DNA from: Glandiceps talaboti
Lineage: Eukaryota > Hemichordata > Enteropneusta > Spengelidae
Reading direction: 5' to 3'
NCBI RefSeq assembly: GCF_964340395.1
Contig: NC_135568.1
Span: 18,044,276-18,059,275 of the forward strand
Length of the DNA stretch: 15,000 nucleotides
Shown here: positions 12,901 to 15,000 of the stretch, piece after piece
Numbering within the stretch: position 1 is the stretch's first letter
Layout: the number at the start of each line of letters is the position of its first letter
Notes under the pieces: model-generated
The model's input: only the letters and a program-made list of their open reading frames with translations
The model's database searches: none
What the model was told of the DNA's origin: nothing
Made by a program: the position numbers and the translations under genes

Positions 12901-14586
12901 TATAATTTGTAAAGGTAAACTTTGAATCTAACCCCGTAAGGATAGTTCATCTACGTACCAAGCTGCTCCACGTCAATGTATTAGTATAGACGTCTTTTGT
13001 TTAATCGTATTGTTTACTTTTTTCGAGTAAATTACAATAGTTATTAATGTCACCATTGTCTTCTGTACATGCGATGAATTACAAATATACATGGAATGTT
13101 TAGCTTTGTTCTGTAAAGATGATAGAAATAATAATGACTTTAACCAACGTGTTCTTATTGTGTCTATAAGATACGACATGACGAAGTTTACTTTCGTTAC
13201 CAGTAGTTCTTTGTTTCCCTCAGATTATATACAGAGAGATATATCTTACTTCGTTTATCGACCATAAGCTTCATAATATTACCGTTGATGGCGCTGATAA
13301 GCTTTGAATTCGACATTCACGCGGTAAGTCAAGCCTGTGTTCACTTTTCTTCAAAAGTGTGTATTCAACGGTATTGAAACAGAAATCAATGTGTAAATGT
13401 TCGTTTTAAATGTGCTGTGACATTATTTTAGTTAAATTAAACGCCAACTGCAGAGTTCAATGACCTTTTCAATGTCTTCTTCTTACACTTAGGAAAATTG
13501 TCGCATCGTTGCGATTGGTATTCAAGTTACCCTCGTCATGAACATGGCGTGGATGTTGAATCTGTCCATAGAGGCCTTACTGCGTCTATCACTGTACATG
13601 CACACGTGTAAGTGTGCGAGGTAAGGGCATATATCTGAAAGATAAACAGAGATGAGAAGAGACTCGTCTATTTTGTGTACTTACGACAGGCAATGACATT
13701 TTAACTGTCTTTTAACAAGATTAAGAGAAGATAAATATTATCACAACAACATCCTTGTGATGAGGATAAGTGCAAAATACCATTTAATTTGCTAAATGGT
13801 GTCTTACAAGTACACATCCAACGAATAATTTACTCCATATTCATGTCAGTCACGTCACAATACATGAACTGTAATTAGACTGCGGTCAGAATTCGCGGCA
13901 GGGGTGGGGCTGGGGAGATATTATTTTGGTCAGGAACTTGAATTGTCATGCCCTTTGAATCTTCAATTCTTTTCATGCCCCCCCCCCAATTTCTCCCCAG
14001 CCCCATCCCCCTGCCGTAAATTCTGACCCCAGCCTAAAAAGTCATACTTTGACCTGCGAAAAATGAATACAACCAAACAGTACTTCATTGGTATGGCTAA
14101 ATGGAAATAACTGAAGCAAAAAAAATGTTCCTGGTCAGGACATGTTGTCTAAACTGGTGCAACATGTCCTGATTATTTTTTATTCTCAACAAACATGTCA
14201 CTACTAACTGCTCTTTTTTTTTAGTACTTTAGAGCAAGTATGTATATTGGGCAGATGTCATTTGCTTGTGTATGATTGACTCTGTGGTTATCGTCACTGA
14301 AGTAGGGAGGGTTATTTTTGTGTTTCCCCCAGATCTACACACTGCACGGTCTGGATAAACACACACACAAAAGACTGACGAGAGAATATCTATGTGATGC
14401 GGGCGCTAACCAGAAACAGTTCTCTCTTTTTAGCCTCTGATCATGTAAAGGACTGTATAAATAAAATTACATGTTATCTTGTACCCCCTGCAGAGTTGGT
14501 TATGTTGTAATAGGATGGATATTACCATTATTAATGATGTCATTTTTCATATTCAACGTGTCTGTGACGGAAAAGACTGTGGCAAG
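3..14586 (+). CDS. Adhesion GPCR, multi-exon, partial at both ends (gene-level entry)
   Basis: Membrane receptor with a modular adhesive ectodomain, a GAIN/GPS juxtamembrane domain and a family B2 seven-helix core, acting at the cell surface and probably coupling to G proteins. I join 18 exons: 3-141, 1073-1318, 1948-2202, 4577-4744, 5173-5355, 5725-5838, 6593-6687, 7387-7572, 8570-8638, 8929-9049, 10574-10646, 11145-11292, 11586-11635, 12017-12137, 12650-12747, 13224-13323, 13493-13620 and 14494-14586. All introns are GT-AG and all phases match, giving about 795 uninterrupted codons. Domain order is GGQC module, HYR, HYR, Sushi-like, EGF, HRM, GAIN, GPS, TM1-4. Start codon, signal peptide and TM5-7 lie outside the window. 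I recognise no vertebrate orthologue, so no symbol is given. Class assignment is secure; individual exon edges are inferred by eye. Confidence 0.92.
142..676 (+). other. Intron 1, unique part
   Basis: Non-coding, AT-rich intron sequence between the exon 1 donor and the large tetranucleotide array. I see no exon, RNA gene or clear repeat in it. Confidence 0.7.
677..1002 (+). repeat. Compound tetranucleotide microsatellite: TGAG, TGAC, TGGA, TGAA
   Basis: Four blocks follow one another in the same 4-bp register: TGAG (677-828, with scattered TGCG/TGTG variants), TGAC (829-916, one TGAC to GGAC change near 872), TGGA (917-928) and TGAA (929-1002, pure). It is a simple repeat within intron 1. 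Long antisense reading frames across it are artefacts of the period. Confidence 0.97.
1073..1318 (+). CDS. Exon 2: HYR domain 1
   Basis: The exon runs from acatttcag^atgaag to ataaaag^gtaaaa, 246 nt, phase 1 at both ends. It encodes an HYR (hyalin repeat) domain, an Ig-like fold found in adhesive extracellular proteins. Recognisable signatures are DEEPPVINC at the start, CNPDKSTEFAVGLNNINC in the middle and the close FSDSTGNENTCDFVVHI, matching the HYR pattern PPxIxC ... C.P..G..F..G...V.C...D..GN...C.F.V.V. One domain is encoded by one symmetrical exon. Confidence 0.92.
1319..1947 (+). other. Intron 2
   Basis: 629 bp of AT-rich intron between two HYR exons. It contains a 13-bp direct repeat (tttgaattcatat at 1353-1365 and 1370-1382) and a T-run near 1762. 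No coding or RNA signal is seen. Confidence 0.75.
1948..2202 (+). CDS. Exon 3: HYR domain 2
   Basis: The exon runs from cctgcctag^acaagg to ccacaag^gtgagg, 255 nt, phase 1-1. It starts DKEAPAPEC, has a middle cysteine (DITCSPNANSHFYRGSTPVSC) and ends FTDSAGNSANCSFMVTVTV, the typical HYR close (D..GN...C.F.V.V). It is a tandem partner of exon 2. Its middle is more divergent than in domain 1, with the cysteine after about 45 residues still in place. Several N-x-S/T sequons fit an extracellular, glycosylated position. Confidence 0.9.
2271..2315 (+). repeat. Degenerate short tandem repeat
   Basis: Two related units, cataacattcatattgtatt (2271-2290) and a 25-nt variant at 2291-2315 starting cataacatggcattcata, followed by a weaker third trace to about 2332. 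Low information; probably old simple-repeat decay in intron 3. Confidence 0.45.
2566..2641 (+). repeat. (GA)n tract ending in a G11 run
   Basis: An alternating GA tract, interrupted by gggg and ggg near 2607-2617, ends in eleven G (2631-2641). It lies in intron 3. The reading frame through it (Arg-Glu repeats) shows no domain and no splice support. Confidence 0.95.
2976..3003 (+). repeat. C15 run followed by (AC)n
   Basis: Fifteen C (2976-2990) followed by about six AC units, shortly before the LINE insertion point. Such a homopolymer is prone to assembly length errors. Confidence 0.95.
3032..3044 (+). repeat. Target-site duplication, left copy
   Basis: aaattgatactaa at the 5' edge of the LINE, repeated after its poly-A tail. 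Ten bases (ttgatactaa) are unambiguous; the leading aaa could be counted with the tail on the other side. The junction act^t/aaattg fits an L1-type endonuclease nick (bottom strand TTT/AA). Confidence 0.9.
3046..4089 (+). pseudogene. LINE ORF2 C-terminal fragment with zf-RVT zinc motif
   Basis: The frame is open from the insertion junction to a TAG at 4087-4089 and has no genuine start codon; it begins NVGGPLLLKCNFK. The fragment covers the post-polymerase part of LINE ORF2: the thumb/connector region with the aromatic IWNN..I motif (near 3187), FLKAKQLG, then FQFKLLHNILYTNQQL and the cysteine-histidine motif CGICQEEPETLEHLFFKC followed by LW (about 3700-3775). That C-x2-C-x8-H-x4-C pattern is the zf-RVT/C-terminal zinc knuckle of L1/Tx1-type elements, thought to bind template RNA. 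No stop or frameshift is seen in 347 codons. It cannot mobilise itself because endonuclease and polymerase domains are missing. Confidence 0.9.
4228..4233 (+). terminator. LINE polyadenylation signal AATAAA
   Basis: AATAAA spans the end of the LINE 3' UTR and the first bases of its A-tail. It is in sense orientation within the host intron. Confidence 0.65.
4258..4270 (+). repeat. Target-site duplication, right copy
   Basis: The second copy of aaattgatactaa directly follows the A-tail. Together with the left copy it fixes the LINE borders. Confidence 0.9.
4577..4744 (+). CDS. Exon 4: Sushi (CCP)-like module
   Basis: The exon runs from ttcctcag^ctccatg to agctgcattg^gtatga, 168 nt, phase 1-1. 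The 56-residue product has a Sushi-like cysteine order: PC near the start, VTATCQPGW, VRCEDG and a closing SSC. The pattern C ... V...C..G...........C.DG......C is the one expected for complement-control modules. A fifth cysteine (NGCS) sits a few residues before the second canonical one, and the usual final Trp before the last Cys is lacking, so the module is divergent. Confidence 0.8.
4788..4912 (+). repeat. (CA)n then (CATA)n microsatellite
   Basis: About 22 CA units (4788-4831) pass directly into about 20 CATA units. It begins some 45 bp after the exon 4 donor in intron 4. Confidence 0.97.
5173..5355 (+). CDS. Exon 5: calcium-binding EGF-like module
   Basis: The exon runs from tttatttag^atgtag to caacttg^gtatgt, 183 nt, phase 1-1. 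It begins DVDEC, the calcium-binding EGF hallmark, and contains VCVNNIGNYTCQC with the conserved Asn-x(3)-Gly-x-Tyr/Phe-x-C-x-C motif, closing at DRC. Six canonical cysteines are present. A tail of about 17 residues, with one more Cys (DPECQL), links to the HRM domain. Asn/Tyr in the consensus hydroxylation site suggest a functional calcium-dependent rod segment. Confidence 0.93.
5356..5724 (+). other. Intron 5
   Basis: 369 bp of AT-rich intron starting with a short (AAT)n. I see no further features. Confidence 0.75.
5725..5838 (+). CDS. Exon 6: hormone-receptor (HRM) domain, first half
   Basis: The exon runs from atgaacag^agcatg to aacaag^gtaagc, 114 nt, phase 1-1. It encodes LYCEEEWDDINNVSWPRT and CPTKWFRCPIG. 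This matches the HRM/HormR pattern C....W..v.WP.T..G......CP.G found near the GAIN domain in many adhesion GPCRs and in secretin-family receptors. The second half is on exon 7. The usual Gly after WP.T is replaced (NVN). Confidence 0.88.
5839..6592 (+). other. Intron 6
   Basis: 754 bp splitting the HRM domain. AT-rich; no repeat, exon or RNA gene recognised. A strong acceptor (ttccaattcag) ends it. Confidence 0.75.
6593..6687 (+). CDS. Exon 7: HRM domain second half and GAIN start
   Basis: The exon runs from ccaattcag^gtgact to gcaaag^gtaaga, 95 nt, phase 1 in and 0 out. GDLRRQCGSNGRWDDPDTTFC completes the HRM fold: R.C...G.W......C is the family close. The remainder (LQELMAK) starts the first GAIN helix. 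From here intron phases are no longer uniformly 1. Confidence 0.9.
6688..7386 (+). other. Intron 7
   Basis: 699 bp, AT-rich. It contains a short palindrome (6917-6942). Nothing else is recognised. Confidence 0.75.
6917..6942. repeat. Short perfect hairpin
   Basis: Eleven-base arms (taatttcagta and tactgaaatta) around the 4-nt loop tatt. Inside an AT-rich intron this may be chance. Confidence 0.6.
7387..7572 (+). CDS. Exon 8: GAIN domain, subdomain A
   Basis: The exon runs from tatttcag^gcgaaa to ttatttg-type donor (ttattt^gtaagt), 186 nt, phase 0-0. It encodes helical sequence with the typical GAIN-A motif GGDLLKAVDIISTVL, preceded by a helix (VIVETNKLISIEKL) and followed by LKEAFLF. GAIN is the autoproteolysis-inducing domain of adhesion GPCRs and PKD1-like proteins. 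Confidence 0.88.
7842..8496 (+). repeat. Large (ACAT)n array with internal ACGT/ACGC and ACAC variants
   Basis: About 650 bp filling most of intron 8. A (TACA) block leads into (TACG), (CACG) and (CA) variants between about 7904 and 7966. Then a long (ACAT)n block is broken about a dozen times by single extra AC units (for example near 8021, 8067, 8117, 8155, 8189, 8211, 8261, 8287, 8297, 8361, 8387). Antisense frames of Tyr-Val-Cys-Met repeats result from the period only. Confidence 0.98.
8570..8638 (+). CDS. Exon 9: GAIN domain, continued
   Basis: The exon runs from gatttttag^gccttt to cacaag^gtaatc, 69 nt, phase 0-0. AFVRIADDMLDSHNELRW matches the common adhesion-GPCR stretch F...AS.LLD..N...W. 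It is a small exon just after the ACAT array. Confidence 0.88.
8929..9049 (+). CDS. Exon 10: GAIN domain, continued
   Basis: I start it at the strong acceptor ctcttttcttttaag^aacaag, phase 0, and end it at aatatag^gtcagt, phase 1 (121 nt). The peptide includes NMGSVTVFKSLENFSVGVS, the usual GAIN helix that precedes the beta-rich part and directly extends exon 9 (W..L....G....LL..LE.F...L). A second, in-frame acceptor at gtttatgacag^gtggtt (8854) would add 25 mostly hydrophobic codons that fit the family less well, so I treat 8854-8928 as intron or an alternative exon extension. Confidence 0.82.
9322..9495. repeat. Foldback element with perfect 45-bp inverted arms
   Basis: The arm at 9328-9372 is the exact reverse complement of 9441-9485, around a 68-nt loop. 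Outside it, atagaa (9322-9327) pairs with ttctat (9490-9495) across a 4-nt bulge. The arms begin gtgttttg and end caacgggacg. It lies in intron 10. It may be a foldback or MITE-type element or a recent inverted duplication; no flanking target duplication is obvious. Confidence 0.95.
9611..9715 (+). repeat. (TCTG)n microsatellite
   Basis: About 26 tetranucleotide units with one TATG-type interruption near 9659-9664, followed by pyrimidine-rich TCTG/TCTC-like decay to about 9890. Confidence 0.97.
9909..9978 (+). repeat. Pure (TA)35 tract
   Basis: Thirty-five uninterrupted TA units, preceded by imperfect TA sequence from 9891. Prone to cruciform formation and to sequencing error. Confidence 0.97.
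10037..10058. promoter_or_regulatory. CRE-like pair (TGACGTCA, TTACGTCA)
   Basis: A palindromic TGACGTCA (10037-10044), the consensus site for CREB/ATF factors, is followed 6 nt later by TTACGTCA (10051-10058). Purely a motif match inside intron 10; function is unproven. Confidence 0.3.
10356..10367 (+). repeat. G12 homopolymer
   Basis: Twelve G in intron 10, just after gcgcgtggt. A short (AAT)n follows at about 10490-10510. Confidence 0.95.
10574..10646 (+). CDS. Exon 11: GAIN domain, subdomain B
   Basis: The exon runs from tctcaacag^atattt to attacgg^gtaagg, 73 nt, phase 1 in and 2 out. DISVAVLFVYHNPQDIMP is the familiar GAIN-B beta strand (..v.fv.Y.n...il) that precedes a loop. It joins exon 10 and exon 12 in frame. 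Confidence 0.85.
10828..10870 (+). repeat. (AAAC)n microsatellite
   Basis: About ten AAAC/CAAA units in intron 11. Confidence 0.96.
10903..11074 (+). repeat. Degenerate ACA-rich pentanucleotide tract
   Basis: Purine/C-only tract built mostly of AACAC, AACAT, AACGC and GACAC variants, the clearest run being acacgacacgacacgacacg near 11020-11045. Almost no T on this strand. It reads like an old (ACAAC)n satellite with sequential base changes. Confidence 0.8.
11145..11292 (+). CDS. Exon 12: GAIN domain, subdomain B
   Basis: The exon runs from cttgacag^gaatgg to acaaaa^gtaagt, 148 nt, phase 2 in and 0 out. The peptide contains VNSLVISVFMYTTTG and ends MAAITLQLAHTK. These match the conserved GAIN strands NS.VIS..... 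and ....V.ITL.H, the last strands before the GPS. Confidence 0.9.
11586..11635 (+). CDS. Exon 13: GPS, first part
   Basis: The exon runs from atatcttcag^attgga to aaaaag^gtatgt, 50 nt, phase 0 in and 2 out. YDPQCVKMIYGNRK supplies the first GPS cysteine. The usual C.fWd (Cys-x-Phe/Tyr-Trp) signature is not kept here; the peptide instead has a basic stretch. Confidence 0.8.
11757..11823 (+). repeat. 16-bp minisatellite, four units
   Basis: Units of gcctgcccacctgtct at 11757-11772, 11773-11791 (a 19-nt variant), 11792-11807 and 11808-11823, in intron 13. A few TCTG units precede it near 11721. Confidence 0.85.
12017..12137 (+). CDS. Exon 14: GPS with altered cleavage site
   Basis: The exon runs from ttctag^tatctg to ccagtg^gtgagt, 121 nt, phase 2 in and 0 out. 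It encodes SIWDSLSCQVV, ACHCSGSGNYGVVMYL and GEEPV. Aligned with the canonical GPS (W...GC.v ... C.CNHLTNFAVLM), the Trp and three cysteines are kept, but the HL^T tripeptide is GSG. Catalysis needs His and a Ser/Thr nucleophile at that site, so self-cleavage is unlikely. The segment after it (NYGVVM) still resembles the tethered-agonist strand. Confidence 0.9.
12529..12547 (+). promoter_or_regulatory. CTCF-like motif
   Basis: tgaccgacagggggcgcac matches the bilaterian CTCF core (about 16 of 19 consensus positions by eye). It is a motif match in intron 14 only. Confidence 0.3.
12650..12747 (+). CDS. Exon 15: transmembrane helix 1
   Basis: The exon runs from ttattacag^ccattt to atcaag^gtaact, 98 nt, phase 0 in and 2 out. 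A short linker (FYVAARKN) is followed by about 22 hydrophobic residues (IAYLVNGLSIGLFMLTFI and on), the position and character of aGPCR TM1 directly after the tethered agonist. Confidence 0.9.
12748..13223 (+). other. Intron 15
   Basis: 476 bp of AT-rich intron without recognised repeats or genes. Confidence 0.75.
13224..13323 (+). CDS. Exon 16: transmembrane helix 2
   Basis: The exon runs from tttccctcag^attata to cacgcg^gtaagt, 100 nt, phase 2 in and 0 out. RLYTERYILLRLSTISFIIL with PLMALISF forms TM2, with Arg residues on the cytoplasmic side as expected for ICL1. The usual NLCLALL-type sequence is not conserved. Confidence 0.87.
13493..13620 (+). CDS. Exon 17: transmembrane helix 3
   Basis: The exon runs from acacttag^gaaaat to gcgag^gtaagg, 128 nt, phase 0 in and 2 out. 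CRIVAIGIQVTLVMNMAWML aligns with the family TM3 signature C..vA...h....a...WML, including the Cys that forms the TM3-ECL2 disulphide. The following VEG..LY is replaced by NLS...LL. A second strong donor (gtaagt at 13608) lies 13 nt earlier but would leave phase 1 and break the join to exon 18. Confidence 0.9.
13878..14034. repeat. Imperfect foldback element, G-rich/C-rich arms
   Basis: The arm 13878-13918 pairs with 13992-14034 (about 37 of 43 positions, one 2-nt gap) around a 73-nt interior. The left arm carries ggcaggggtggggctgggga. A C-run (13978-13987) sits next to the right arm. Probably a MITE-like or foldback repeat in intron 17. Confidence 0.88.
14135..14172. repeat. Perfect 13-bp hairpin
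   Basis: tcaggacatgttg (14135-14147) and caacatgtcctga (14160-14172) pair around a 12-nt loop. The stem is flanked by an A-run and a T-rich stretch that could extend it. Confidence 0.8.
14494..14586 (+). CDS. Exon 18: transmembrane helix 4
   Basis: The exon starts at cccctgcag^agttgg, phase 2. VGYVVIGWILPLLMMSFFIF is TM4, with the conserved GW..P. I place the donor at gcaag^gtatca (14586, phase 2), in ECL2. The frame stays open to a stop at 14714-14716, so the exon could end later. The conserved ECL2 Cys-Trp is not seen before the donor and should be on the next exon. Confidence 0.8.
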
Positions 14587-15000
14587 GTATCATAATTATA
14601 ATTCTTATTTACTTCGTAATCTTCGGAAATATTGGACCGTACGTCTGTCAGTATCATCAGTAGCCTGCAAACTTTACCTTGACACAAGCATTAATATTAC
14701 CATACATGTTTTATAGATCTCAGATTACTCTAATTTTCCGTTCTCCAACATACATTTTAACAAAAGTAATATGCATATACGGCTTGAGACACAATTGAGA
14801 CGTCTTTGGTAGGAGCTTTGAAAGAAAGTCAATCTCTGTGAAGGAAATATTGATGAAATTCAGTACGAGCTAAATCTATGTTTTGGTTTCAAGGTCATGT
14901 ATTTACTGCTTCTGACTGATTTCGTAAAGTTATACAAGCTGAATAAATAGTTTGCTTAAGTGAGTATTTTCCTTACCGAATACAGTCTTCTGATCTTTTT
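14587..15000 (+). other. Intron 18 (partial)
   Basis: Non-coding to the window end as far as I can see; no TM5 exon is recognised. The last bases (taccgaatacag followed by tcttctgatctttttt) could be an acceptor or a polypyrimidine tract for an exon just beyond. Confidence 0.55.

Noticed and set aside
13607-13613. Strong alternative donor gtaagt within exon 17
   Set aside because: Would leave phase 1, incompatible with the phase-2 acceptor of exon 18; the donor at 13621 fits.

Overview
The window is animal nuclear DNA: AT-rich, full of microsatellites, with a protein-coding gene cut into many short exons by GT-AG introns. It holds the middle part of one plus-strand gene for an adhesion G-protein-coupled receptor (aGPCR). 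Both ends are missing: the 5' end lies before base 1, and TM5-TM7 with the cytoplasmic tail lie after base 15000. I reconstruct 18 exons (about 795 codons) in which every splice phase agrees. Domain order: a cysteine-containing GGQC-type module (3-141), two HYR domains (1073-1318, 1948-2202), a Sushi-like module (4577-4744), a calcium-binding EGF module (5173-5355), a hormone-receptor (HRM) domain over two exons (5725-5838, 6593-6687), a GAIN domain (about 7387-12137) ending in an atypical GPS, then TM1-TM4 (12650-14586). HYR, Sushi, EGF, HRM and GAIN on one receptor, with abundant tetranucleotide repeats, suggest a marine invertebrate such as a hemichordate, amphioxus, echinoderm or lophotrochozoan. 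The sequence alone does not decide which.

The extracellular modules are joined by phase-1 introns throughout, the usual pattern for exon shuffling. From the second HRM exon onward the phases become mixed (0, 1 and 2). The GPS keeps its four cysteines and a Trp, but the cleavage tripeptide (normally His-Leu-Ser/Thr) reads Gly-Ser-Gly, so the receptor is probably not self-cleaved.

Most of the remaining DNA is intron. Intron 3 contains a young, 5'-truncated L1/Tx1-like LINE in the sense direction (3045-4260). It has an open ORF2 C-terminus, a sense AATAAA, a pure 30-A tail and a target-site duplication of 10-13 bp. Other introns carry a compound TGAN tetranucleotide array, a roughly 650-bp ACAT array, pure (TA)35, (TCTG)n, (CA)n/(CATA)n and (AAAC)n tracts, and homopolymer runs. 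There are also two foldback elements, one with perfect 45-bp arms. No tRNA, rRNA, CRISPR or second host gene is visible.
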